Origin: Calditrichia bacterium | Lineage (GTDB): Bacteria; Calditrichota; Calditrichia; RBG-13-44-9; J042 | DNA length: 8,815 nucleotides | Direction of reading: 5' to 3' | NCBI GenBank assembly: GCA_030430345.1 | Contig: JAUIFT010000060.1 | Span: 1 to 8,815 of the forward strand | Shown: piece after piece, positions 1 through 6,853 of the stretch | Numbering within the stretch: position 1 is the stretch's first letter | Layout of the letters: every line of letters starts with the position of its first letter | Program-made: the position numbers and the translations under genes | Notes under the pieces: model-generated | Told to the model about the DNA's origin: nothing | Database searches by the model: none | Seen by the model: only the letters and a program-made list of their open reading frames with translations

Positions 1-537
1 GTACAGCTCAATCTGCTAAGCAGTCACGACACTCCCCGCGCCTTATGGGCAATGGGTGGCGATGTCAGCGCGTTGAAATTGTGCACATTTTTCCAAATGA
101 CGATGCCCGGCGCACCGAGCATTTACTATGGTGATGAGATTGGCATGAATGCCCCGGACGATCCCGGCTGCCGGGAAGCTTTTCCCTGGGATAATACCGC
201 CAACTGGAATTACGAGGTGCAGGGGTTCACGAAAACGGCAATAGAACTACGGCATCGCTACGAAGCATTGCGGACCGGCAGCTTTCACCTGCTAACAACG
301 GGAAATGATATTTATGCCTTTGGACGCAAATCCGGTGAGAGTGAAATGATCGTCATCTTCAACCGCCGCCGGGAGGCGCAGCAACTTTCCTTAAACGTGG
401 CGGCGTTTGCCGAGACGGGTAGCAGCTTTCAGGCAATCTACGGCAGCAATGGCCGGTATTCCCTCAAAAATGGGGAAATACATGATATTACCATTGAGGA
501 ACGGGACGTTGTCATTCTAACAAATTCTCCAAAATAA
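1..537 (+). CDS. GH13 alpha-amylase family enzyme, C-terminal part (cyclomaltodextrinase/neopullulanase-like)
   Basis: The reading frame is open from base 1 and ends at TAA 535-537, giving the last 178 residues of a longer protein. Near its start is LLSSHDTPR, the GH13 conserved region IV, whose His-Asp pair (residues 9-10 of the fragment) belongs to the active site. It is followed by GAPSIYYGDEIGM and DPGCREAFPWD, a signature typical of cyclomaltodextrinases, neopullulanases and maltogenic amylases. From about residue 95 the sequence alternates as expected for the C-terminal beta-sandwich domain (DIYAFGRKSGE, MIVIFNR). The enzyme should hydrolyse alpha-1,4-glucans or cyclodextrins. The N-terminal domain and the catalytic Asp and Glu lie outside the window, so exact specificity and cell location cannot be judged. 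The gene lies 88 bases upstream of holB, with no evident terminator between them. Confidence 0.9.
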   Translation, partial: VQLNLLSSHDTPRALWAMGGDVSALKLCTFFQMTMPGAPSIYYGDEIGMNAPDDPGCREAFPWDNTANWNYEVQGFTKTAIELRHRYEALRTGSFHLLTTGNDIYAFGRKSGESEMIVIFNRRREAQQLSLNVAAFAETGSSFQAIYGSNGRYSLKNGEIHDITIEERDVVILTNSPK

Positions 538-625
538 GTTGGTTAATCTTGCGGGGTTGTTTATTATAACGGCAGGCGTTGTGTTCAATCAGGATGCTGC
601 CGATCATTATCAGGGAAAGTAGTTT

Positions 626-1744
626 ATGTCGGATCAGGTTTTTGCCCCGGATGCCGGCCATCCGGAACACCAGGAAAATATTCTGAAAGCAATGGCGCAG
701 GAACGCCTGCCCCATGCCTTCCTTTTCCATGGCCCCGAAGGCAGCGGGAAAGATGCTTTCTCTATCGCCCTGGCGCAGCTACTAAACAGCACCGCAGAAA
801 ATGGCGCCATCGATCCCGCTTCCCCTACATACCAGAAAATTGCCCATTTACAGCATCCGGATGTTTTTTTCATCTTTCCAACGCCGGCAAAAACCAATCT
901 GAAAGATGAGGAGTTTATGGAAGCCTTGCGGGCGAAGGCGGGCAATCCTTACCGGCGCGTGGTTTTTCCCCGTAAAAATACCTTCATCGGCATTGATACT
1001 ATTCGCGGGCTAAAAAAGGAAGCGCGTTATAAGCTGTATGAGGGGAAGAAAAAAATCTTCATCATCAGCGGGGCGGAAAAGATGCGGGTGGAAGCGGCCA
1101 ATGCGCTCCTGAAATTACTGGAGGAACCGCCCGGTAACCTGATGCTGATTCTGATTACCACCAATATCTACCAGATGTTGCCAACGATCAAATCCCGCTG
1201 TCAATTAATGCGTTTTTCCCCACTACCAGAGGCTCAAATTCAGCAGATAGTGAATCGTTATACAAAAAATACGGATACCACTACACTGTCATTACTTATC
1301 CGCTTATCCGGTTATAATGTGAAACGCACCTTCGACTTTTTAGAAAAAGATATCATAAAAATGCGGGATCAAGCAATTGATCTGCTCCGCAAAATCGTTT
1401 TAATACATAGAACTCAGGAGTTGATGGAGATTGTCGAACCGTTGGTCGCCCGGCAAAGTAGTGAAGATGCAAAGCTGATCTTGTGGTTTCTCTTACTCTG
1501 GTTTCAGGATATTTTGCATCTGAAAGCAAATCTGGGCGATGAAAATTTATACAACTTTGACAAGAAGGACACGTTAAAAAAGTTCATGGGATTTACCCCA
1601 AATGCAGATATCGCCGGCATTGTATGGGAAATCGAATCTGCACTGCAGCAGCTAAGGGATCTTCGAAATTTCAATCCTTTATTGATTTTGGCAACTCTCG
1701 CTATTAAACTTAACGAGATGCTGAAGAGAAGCAGAGCAAAATAA
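626..1744 (+). CDS. holB: DNA polymerase III delta' subunit (clamp loader)
   Basis: This 372-residue protein is an AAA+ clamp-loader subunit that helps load the beta sliding clamp during DNA replication. Visible parts are HAFLFHGPEGSGKD (P-loop, residues about 30-43), HPDVFFIFP (78-85), the core ISGAEKMRVEAANALLKLLEEPPG (about 147-170), the SRC sensor motif (190-192), and a helical C-terminal domain. The residue after the P-loop lysine is Asp43 rather than Thr or Ser, which fits a subunit that does not hydrolyse ATP. The four cysteines that usually form a zinc module between the P-loop and HPD are all absent. An additional segment at about 86-120 (ending in NPYRR and a basic stretch) resembles delta' proteins of the Bacteroidota group. 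The ATG at 626 is preceded by a purine-rich GGGAAAG at about 613-619. The ricT gene follows after 16 bases, as in other bacteria where this pair is conserved. Confidence 0.9.
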   Translation: MSDQVFAPDAGHPEHQENILKAMAQERLPHAFLFHGPEGSGKDAFSIALAQLLNSTAENGAIDPASPTYQKIAHLQHPDVFFIFPTPAKTNLKDEEFMEALRAKAGNPYRRVVFPRKNTFIGIDTIRGLKKEARYKLYEGKKKIFIISGAEKMRVEAANALLKLLEEPPGNLMLILITTNIYQMLPTIKSRCQLMRFSPLPEAQIQQIVNRYTKNTDTTTLSLLIRLSGYNVKRTFDFLEKDIIKMRDQAIDLLRKIVLIHRTQELMEIVEPLVARQSSEDAKLILWFLLLWFQDILHLKANLGDENLYNFDKKDTLKKFMGFTPNADIAGIVWEIESALQQLRDLRNFNPLLILATLAIKLNEMLKRSRAK

Positions 1745-1760
1745 CAAGTTAGGGGCTGTC

Positions 1761-2621
1761 GTGATTACAACTTCTGAATGCAACGATACAGAATCTCAAC
1801 AGATAAATTCAACTGAAATTAGTATAGCTGAAGTAATTTTTAAAGCCGGGCGAATTGGTATTTATGCCAACCCCGCTAATCTTGAACTAAATGCAAATGA
1901 CCACGTCATTGTTGAAGCAGATAAAGGATATGACCTCGGCCGGGTAACCCTTCGCGGGAGCACCTACAATGGCTACGGTTCTAATGAAGAGCTGAAAAAG
2001 ATTGTCCGTAAAGCCAGTGAAGACGACCTGGCGAAGTTAGAGGAAAATCGCGAAAAAGAAGATCAGGCGGTTCGCAGCTGCAAAACTAAAATCATTAAGC
2101 ACCAGTTGAACATGAACCTTATTGATGTTGAATATCAATGGGATCATAACAAGCTGACTTTCTACTTCACCTCGGAAGAGCGGGTAGACTTTCGCCAATT
2201 GGTGCGCGAGCTCGCCAGTCAGTACCGCACCCGCATTGAATTGCGCCAGATTGGGGTACGCGATGCCGCCCGCCATATTTCCGGCTACGGCAGCTGCGGC
2301 TGTCAACTGTGCTGCACAGTATTCCTGAAAAAATTCGAAAACATTACCACGCAATATATTAAAGACCAGTTAATTCCGACCAATCCTTCCCGGCTGACCG
2401 GCGTATGCGGCCGTTTGAAATGCTGCCTATCCTTTGAGCGGGATTTTTATGTGGAAGAATTAGCGAAATACCCGACGGTAAACTCGAAGATCCGCACCCC
2501 AAAAGGCAAAGGCTACGTCGAGAAGGTGGATATTTTCAACGCCGCGGTTTACGTCAAAATCAATGGTGATGTTGAGCGGTTTAGCTACGAAGAATTACAA
2601 CTGGAAACACAACCGGCTTAA
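1761..2621 (+). CDS. ricT: PSP1-domain protein RicT (YaaT family)
   Basis: This 286-residue protein starts at GTG 1761, with AGGGG at 1751-1755 placed five bases upstream. The PSP1 C-terminal signature is strong: GYGSCGCQLCC (175-185), then TNPSRLTGVCGRLKCCLSFE (207-226). Cysteines 179, 181, 184, 185, 216, 221 and 222 match the cluster seen in YaaT/RicT. In Bacillus subtilis RicT forms an iron-sulfur complex with RicA and RicF that promotes RNase Y-dependent mRNA maturation and affects sporulation and competence. Whether that role holds in this organism is unknown, and no ricA or ricF is in the window. The N-terminal 20 residues are low in hydrophobics and variable. A charged helix at about 85-105 and a small basic C-terminal beta region (243-280) complete the protein. 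It is most likely cytoplasmic and cotranscribed with holB, and the gene is followed by a strong hairpin. Confidence 0.9.
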   Translation: MITTSECNDTESQQINSTEISIAEVIFKAGRIGIYANPANLELNANDHVIVEADKGYDLGRVTLRGSTYNGYGSNEELKKIVRKASEDDLAKLEENREKEDQAVRSCKTKIIKHQLNMNLIDVEYQWDHNKLTFYFTSEERVDFRQLVRELASQYRTRIELRQIGVRDAARHISGYGSCGCQLCCTVFLKKFENITTQYIKDQLIPTNPSRLTGVCGRLKCCLSFERDFYVEELAKYPTVNSKIRTPKGKGYVEKVDIFNAAVYVKINGDVERFSYEELQLETQPA

Positions 2622-2641
2622 AACAGCTTTTCAATAAAGAG

Positions 2642-2694
2642 AAACGCCGCTGCACAATCCCTGCCCTTCAGGGACGATGCAGCGGCGTTTTTAT
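2642..2694. terminator. Bidirectional intrinsic terminator between ricT and htrA
   Basis: A perfect 13-base-pair stem is formed by AAACGCCGCTGCA (2642-2654) and TGCAGCGGCGTTT (2678-2690). A second 6-base-pair stem, TCCCTG/CAGGGA (2658-2663 with 2669-2674), closes a five-base loop. The right arm runs into TTTTTATT (2688 onward), giving a U-tract for rightward transcription ending ricT. The complement of the left flank also gives a weaker T-rich run for leftward transcription from htrA. The position between two convergent genes fits a shared terminator. Confidence 0.88.
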
Positions 2695-2718
2695 TGATAC
2701 CTACCGGGCAAATAAAAA

Positions 2719-4146
2719 TTATTTCTCGATAAAGAAGCTAAGATACTGCAGCTGACGGCCGCGTTGTATCTGGATAACAACCGGGTCCCCGGCATTAATT
2801 TTCGTCATCTCGGCTTGTAAATTCTTCAAGCTGGTCACCTCAATATTATTGATCGAGTAGATTACATCTCCCGGGAAAAATTGCACATCTTCCGAGGGTG
2901 TTTCCGCGGAAATCGCCGCTACCAACACCCCAAAACGCTTGCGCAGATTGGGGAGCATCTCTTCGACACGGCGATTAATGTCTATCGCCAGCACCCCCAG
3001 GCGCGGCACCAGGTTCTCAGTGCCGTTTACCATTGCGCTGAACCGGTCGGGATCATCGTCCCGCTCGATAACTTCCACCTCCACATTCAGGCGCTCACTG
3101 CCGCGCAGCACCTCCAGCAGCACTTTTTCACCAACCGTTTTCTGATAAAGATTCACATTAAACTGGCGGCCGTTTTCCATCAGTTTGCTACCGATGGCAA
3201 AGATGACGTCGCCGGGCTTCAGGCCGGCAAGCGATGCCGGGCTTCCCGGGTAGACATCGCTCAGGATCACCCCGTAATCCTGGGAGAGGTTCATCACCTG
3301 CGCCATTGGCTGAGTAACCGTCTGGACCTTCACCCCGATATATCCGCGCCGTACCCGGCCGTCCTTAATAATTTGCTGGTAGACATTCTTAACGATATTT
3401 GCCGGCACGGCAAATCCCAGACCTTCGCTGCCACCGGATTGCGAGAGTATCAAGGTATTAATTCCGACTACCCGGCCTTCGGTGTCGACCAGCGGTCCGC
3501 CGCTGTTACCAGGGTTAATCGGCGCATCTGTCTGAATATACACCACCGGATCTTCCGGGCGAAACTGACGGGCGACCGAGCTGATGATGCCCATCGATAC
3601 GGAATTTTCCAATCCTAACGGACTGCCAAAGGCCATTACTACCTGCCCGGAACGCAGCTGGTCGGAATCACCGAGTGGCAGTTTCGGGAGGTTATTGCGC
3701 TCAATCTTCAACACTGCGATATCGGTTTCCACGTCAGTGCCAACAATTCTCGCGATGACTTTCTCGCCGGCCGGTTTCAGAATAGAACGGCTGCTTTCCC
3801 GTCCCTGGCGGGATACCGGCAAGAGCACTTCCACATGGGTGGCGCCTTCAACAACATGGTTATTAGTGACGATATAGCCGGACGCATCCAGGATGACGCC
3901 GGAACCACTATTGCGGCGCGGCGCGATAATACTGGACGCCGTAGAGGCATCTCCCGGTCCATAGCCGAGGGAAAAAACCTGCACGACGGAAGGGCTGATA
4001 TATGCGGAAAGCGCCTCAAACGAATCGCTCAGGCGGGTCAACGCTTCCATGGCTTTTTGGGGATCTTTGGTATTTCCCTGGGGGAAGAGGGCGCTTCCGG
4101 AAAGAAGCAAAGTGAACAGCACTAAGAACAAAGATTTGATTTTCAT
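2719..4146 (-). CDS. htrA: HtrA/Deg-type periplasmic serine protease with two PDZ domains
   Basis: This 475-residue protein begins with a signal peptide (MKIKSLFLVLFTLLLSGSAL, residues 1-20), so it should be exported to the periplasm. The trypsin-like domain carries the full catalytic triad: His97 in TNNHVVEG, Asp142 in ETDIAVL and Ser215 in NPGNSGGPL. PDZ1 spans about 268-360 (RGYIGVKV, then SPASLAGLKPGDVIFAIG). PDZ2 spans about 380-475 (LGVLAID, then FFPGDVIYSINN). This is the Do-family order, whose members degrade or refold damaged envelope proteins as oligomers. The loop between residues 60 and 80 is short compared with DegP, so a DegQ-like or generic HtrA label is safer. The start is supported by CCGGAGA upstream on the minus strand, with about five bases between it and ATG. 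It is transcribed away from the ATP-grasp gene and ends at the shared hairpin. Confidence 0.93.
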   Translation of the reverse strand: MKIKSLFLVLFTLLLSGSALFPQGNTKDPQKAMEALTRLSDSFEALSAYISPSVVQVFSLGYGPGDASTASSIIAPRRNSGSGVILDASGYIVTNNHVVEGATHVEVLLPVSRQGRESSRSILKPAGEKVIARIVGTDVETDIAVLKIERNNLPKLPLGDSDQLRSGQVVMAFGSPLGLENSVSMGIISSVARQFRPEDPVVYIQTDAPINPGNSGGPLVDTEGRVVGINTLILSQSGGSEGLGFAVPANIVKNVYQQIIKDGRVRRGYIGVKVQTVTQPMAQVMNLSQDYGVILSDVYPGSPASLAGLKPGDVIFAIGSKLMENGRQFNVNLYQKTVGEKVLLEVLRGSERLNVEVEVIERDDDPDRFSAMVNGTENLVPRLGVLAIDINRRVEEMLPNLRKRFGVLVAAISAETPSEDVQFFPGDVIYSINNIEVTSLKNLQAEMTKINAGDPVVIQIQRGRQLQYLSFFIEK

Positions 4147-4312
4147 AGATATCTCCGGTTGTGTGTCTGAAATGTCGCTACTAGAACAGGCTGCGATCCC
4201 GGGAATTTAGCATTTATCCGGGGAATTAGTTGTGATAATCTTTCTATTTATACAATTCTGCAGTTATATTCAATTTCTAATTTTTTTACAAGGAAAACGG
4301 TTTACGAGACTC
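4147..4312. promoter_or_regulatory. Divergent control region of htrA and the ATP-grasp gene
   Basis: This 166-base region separates two divergent genes. It contains two exact copies of GGGAATT (4201-4207 and 4221-4227), 20 bases apart start to start, which is about two helical turns. TGTGATAAT at 4231-4239 looks like an extended -10 (TG, one base, GATAAT) for the rightward gene, although no good -35 is present. On the minus strand TGCTAAATT (complement of 4204-4212) is a weaker extended -10 for htrA, also without a clear -35. Both candidate promoters overlap or adjoin the GGGAATT repeats. The promoter calls are by eye only and no regulator is known. Confidence 0.4.
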
Positions 4313-5551
4313 ATGCAGAAATCAGTTTTACTGGTTTTACCTTCTTCCACTTACCGCACCCGGGCGTTTATGTACGGCGCAGCGGCCGAAGGCGTTGAGC
4401 TGGTGGTCGCTTCCGATCACCGCCAGGCGATGTCCGCATTAGTACCGGATACCACGCTGGCGCTGAATTTTCGCAAACCGGCAACCATCCCGGTGCGGGT
4501 TCGCGAATTTGCCGCGAATCGCCGGTTCGATGCAGTGGTTGGTGTAGACGATAATTCCGTTTACATCGCTTCTCTGATCGCCGAGACATTAGGCCTGCCC
4601 CATAACCCGCTCCCAGCGGTAATGGCTGCTCGCAACAAACTGAAAATGCGGGAAAAAATTGCCCCGATCGCCATCAACTCCCCGGCGTTTCAAACACTCA
4701 CCCTGAAGAAAAACCCGAAGCGCCTCCTCAAGTCCCTCAATTTCCCCAGTGTGCTTAAGCCGCTTTTTCTATCCGCCAGCCGCGGGGTTACCCGGGTAAA
4801 TACCCCCGAGGAATTTATCGCCGCATTTGAGTCTCTGAAAAAGCTGATCAGCGATCCCGATGTTGCTGCACGCGCTTACGATGATGAGGCAAAGTATATC
4901 CTGGCGGAGGACTACATCCCCGGTATTGAAGTCGCAGTCGAAGGGCTTCTCCTGAACGGCGAATTTAAATCCCTGGCTATTTTCGACAAACCCGATCCGC
5001 TGGAAGGGCCGCACTTTATTGAGACGATTTACGTCACCCCCTCCCGCCTGCCCGGCTATGTGCAGCGCGAGGTTATCCATGCCGCTCATCAGGCCGCGCT
5101 GGCGCTTGGTTTACGCAATGGCCCGCTGCATGTGGAAGCGCGCATCAACGAAGCGGGTGTTTGGGTTGTGGAAGTCGCCGCGCGCTCCATTGGCGGACTG
5201 TGTTCCCGGGCACTGCGCTTTACCCACCAGATGAGCCTGGAAGCACTGATTCTCCGCCAGGCAACCGGTGGCGATGTGCAAGCCATCCAGCGAGAGCGGC
5301 AGGCATCCGCTGTCATGATGATGCCGGTGCTCGATAGTGGTATTCTGAAAGAAGTGCAGGGCATTCCGGAAGCAACTGCTGTGGAGGGTATCGAGGATGT
5401 TTTAATTACCATCCCGTATGGGCAATCATTGCTGCCAATGCCGGTCGGTGGGCGCTATCTCGGATTTATCTTCGCCCGGGCCGAGCAGCCGGAAGATGCG
5501 GAAGCTGCTATTCGGGAAGCTTTTTCCCGCCTGAGAGTTATCACAGAATAG
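4313..5551 (+). CDS. ATP-grasp carboxylate-amine ligase family protein, substrate unknown
   Basis: From ATG 4313 the protein has 412 residues and the three-part layout of ATP-grasp ligases. The N-terminal alpha/beta domain (1-105) begins with SVLLVLPSSTYRTRAF. The ATP-grasp domain (about 105-325) has the ATP-binding lysine in SVLKP (Lys149), a flexible loop SASRGV (154-159), and EDYIPGIEVAVEG (199-211). Probable metal ligands are Glu275 (LHVEARIN) and Glu287 (VVEVAARSIGG), with Arg291 nearby. The C-terminal domain (about 335-412) resembles that of L-amino acid ligases. Such enzymes join a carboxylate to an amine through an acyl phosphate, but the substrate cannot be read here. An in-frame GTG at 4232 would add 27 residues of hydrophobic, AT-rich coding and would lie inside the candidate -10, so the later ATG is preferred. 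Its ribosome site is weak (an AAGGA lies about 18 bases away). No pathway genes adjoin it. Confidence 0.82.
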   Translation: MQKSVLLVLPSSTYRTRAFMYGAAAEGVELVVASDHRQAMSALVPDTTLALNFRKPATIPVRVREFAANRRFDAVVGVDDNSVYIASLIAETLGLPHNPLPAVMAARNKLKMREKIAPIAINSPAFQTLTLKKNPKRLLKSLNFPSVLKPLFLSASRGVTRVNTPEEFIAAFESLKKLISDPDVAARAYDDEAKYILAEDYIPGIEVAVEGLLLNGEFKSLAIFDKPDPLEGPHFIETIYVTPSRLPGYVQREVIHAAHQAALALGLRNGPLHVEARINEAGVWVVEVAARSIGGLCSRALRFTHQMSLEALILRQATGGDVQAIQRERQASAVMMMPVLDSGILKEVQGIPEATAVEGIEDVLITIPYGQSLLPMPVGGRYLGFIFARAEQPEDAEAAIREAFSRLRVITE

Positions 5552-5554
5552 CTA

Positions 5555-6505
5555 TCAGCGAGCCAAAGTCAGTCCCAGTTGAAATGTGGTGCCGGTGATG
5601 ATGTTTTTACCAGCGAGCATGTGGATAATCTCCCCGCTCAATCCCATATCATCTTTAAGTTTGTAAACGGCTTCCAGGTTGAGTTTACTAAAATCCTGAT
5701 CCCCAAACAGCCGGTCCGGCACTGCCCCGCCACCGCCCGGCAAGGGAAGCACGATTGTTCCCCCAAAAATATCCGGTGGATCCATTTCGTTGCGCAGGAT
5801 GCTGAATTCCGAGTTAAAGCGGAATTTCGCCAGGGTCAGGCCGGTTTCTATTGTCGCAAAATATTCGTCATGCAGGCGACCGCTGCGATGGCGATATCCC
5901 ACACTGCCGGTAATGTAAATGGGAGCCGGATAGAGACTCGTGCCCACGAGCAAGGCGCCCTCCACATCGACATCGCCGGTGCCGAGGGCGGGGCCTTCGT
6001 TGTCTTTATCCGTGCTGTATCCCAGGGGAATTTTAATCCCCGGCTGCAGAGAAAGCACCAGTGGGCCATCAAGGATTCCCAGGCGGGCATAGAATGCAAA
6101 GTCTCCGAGCCCCACTGTAGTGAAAGAAGTGTCCCGGCGGCCGCCGTCAAAGTAATTACTAATCTGGGTTTGCTCGCTGGTGGCAATTTTAAGGGGAACA
6201 TCTGCGACTAAAGTAAGGCGCGAAGTAAAACCGTATTCACCATATACCTTCAGTTTAAATTCCTGGTAGGCGGTATTTTCATAAACTTCCAGATCTTCAA
6301 AAATGTTGATTTTTTCCCCAAGGTAATTAAACTCCTGGCCGGTACGATGAAAACCGCTGCCAATCTTCAGGAAATAACCGCTCTTTTTTTGCACCCAGGC
6401 GCCTGCCTGTAATGCAATACTGCCGAGAAGCAGCATCAGGAGAACAAAATGCACCAAAAACCCATTGCGGCGATTTTCCTTTTCAGAAGTAAATAGTTTG
6501 TTCAT
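5555..6505 (-). CDS. Predicted outer membrane beta-barrel protein
   Basis: I place the start at the ATG whose first base is 6505, giving 316 residues, because a near-ideal GGGAGGG (complement of 6510-6516) precedes it by four bases. An in-frame ATG 36 bases further out at 6541 lacks such a site. The N-terminus is a signal peptide with a long basic n-region (1-15), a hydrophobic core (16-33) and AGA before Trp37 as a likely cleavage point. The mature part shows repeated strands of alternating hydrophobic and polar residues rich in Gly and aromatics, such as YFLKIGSGF, QEFKLKVYGEYGF and IYITGSVGYRHRSG, plus a PLPGGGGAVP loop. This fits a barrel of the kind often annotated as a putative transporter of the phenol-degradation MetA type, though that link is only a resemblance. 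The C-terminus ends in LGLTLAR, not an aromatic residue. Its substrate is unknown. Only three bases separate its stop from that of the convergent ATP-grasp gene. Confidence 0.72.
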   Translation of the reverse strand: MNKLFTSEKENRRNGFLVHFVLLMLLLGSIALQAGAWVQKKSGYFLKIGSGFHRTGQEFNYLGEKINIFEDLEVYENTAYQEFKLKVYGEYGFTSRLTLVADVPLKIATSEQTQISNYFDGGRRDTSFTTVGLGDFAFYARLGILDGPLVLSLQPGIKIPLGYSTDKDNEGPALGTGDVDVEGALLVGTSLYPAPIYITGSVGYRHRSGRLHDEYFATIETGLTLAKFRFNSEFSILRNEMDPPDIFGGTIVLPLPGGGGAVPDRLFGDQDFSKLNLEAVYKLKDDMGLSGEIIHMLAGKNIITGTTFQLGLTLAR

Positions 6506-6509
6506 ACGA

Positions 6510-6516
6510 CCCTCCC
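6510..6516 (-). promoter_or_regulatory. Strong ribosome binding site deciding the start of the barrel gene
   Basis: On the minus strand GGGAGGG lies four bases ahead of the ATG at 6505. It is the best Shine-Dalgarno match in the window and selects this ATG over the in-frame one at 6541. Confidence 0.8.
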
Positions 6517-6521
6517 TACGA

Positions 6522-6537
6522 ATTTCGGAATATTTCG
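6522..6537. repeat. Short direct repeat ATTTCG upstream of the barrel gene
   Basis: Two exact ATTTCG hexamers (6522-6527 and 6532-6537) are separated by four bases, so their period is ten bases, one helical turn. On the minus strand this reads CGAAAT-N4-CGAAAT and lies 17-32 bases before the barrel gene's ATG. Tandem half-sites of about this period are the usual binding pattern of OmpR/PhoB-family regulators, and such a regulator is encoded divergently next door. The functional link is a guess. Confidence 0.3.
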
Positions 6538-6629
6538 TCATATGTCAGTACGGTTTACTTTTAAGGTTTGTATTTTAAACGATGCGGACATATACTTTTG
6601 GTGGTTTAGATATGAAATATATTCTGTCC

Positions 6630-6742
6630 TGTCATTGCTCCCAAGGAGTCCCTTTGGGGCGATCCCGGATTGCCGGGAGAAGCAATCTCATGTGGTGCAT
6701 CTATTAAGGAATCGCTTCGTCGATGCACTCCTCGCGATGACA
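6630..6742. repeat. Imperfect inverted-repeat element, dispersed-repeat (MITE/REP-like) type
   Basis: The ends are near-complementary: TGTCATTGC at 6630-6638 and GCGATGACA at 6734-6742. Further in, GAAGCAAT (from 6679) mirrors AATCGCTTC (ending 6718). Nested small hairpins occur: TCCCGG-ATTG-CCGGGA (6663-6678), CCCAAGG with CCTTTGGG near 6641-6659, and GTGCATC/GATGCAC (6695-6701 with 6722-6728). The wording, with CATTGC and GAAGCAATCTC paired to GCTTCGTCG and CTCCTCGCGATGAC, closely resembles a dispersed intergenic repeat that I recall from many unrelated bacterial genomes. I see no transposase and no obvious target duplication. Copy number elsewhere in the genome cannot be seen from this window. 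Confidence 0.65.
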
Positions 6743-6853
6743 AGTAAAGCGGCATCAGCCTTGCTACTTTAATTTTGCCCGACCAGTTTTTCCATTACTT
6801 TCCGCAAGTTAGTAAACCGCCCAGCGGCAGTAAAAACTGTAAGAGCAGATACA

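Noticed and set aside
539..570. Possible promoter TTGGTT with TATAAC ahead of holB
   Set aside because: The spacing between the two boxes is about 20 bases, too long for a standard promoter, and no other support is visible.
2881..3618. 245-codon open frame antisense to the protease gene
   Set aside because: It lies wholly inside a clear HtrA gene with an intact catalytic triad. Its translation is rich in His, Gln and Arg with no recognisable domain.
4232..4312. Upstream GTG start adding 27 residues to the ATP-grasp protein
   Set aside because: The added residues are a hydrophobic translation of AT-rich DNA, the GTG lies within a likely -10 element, and the family fold begins at the later ATG.
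5579..6211. 210-codon rightward open frame antisense to the barrel gene
   Set aside because: The minus-strand frame has a strong ribosome site, signal peptide and beta-strand pattern. The plus-strand frame has none of these.
6506..6541. Upstream ATG start of the barrel gene
   Set aside because: It would place 12 charged residues ahead of the signal peptide and would ignore the strong GGGAGGG site directly before the ATG at 6505.
6542..6772. 76-codon rightward open frame in the intergenic region
   Set aside because: It runs through the inverted-repeat element, has no ribosome site, and its translation (RSPFGAIPDC, LRNRFVDALLAMT) is the typical product of translating such repeats.
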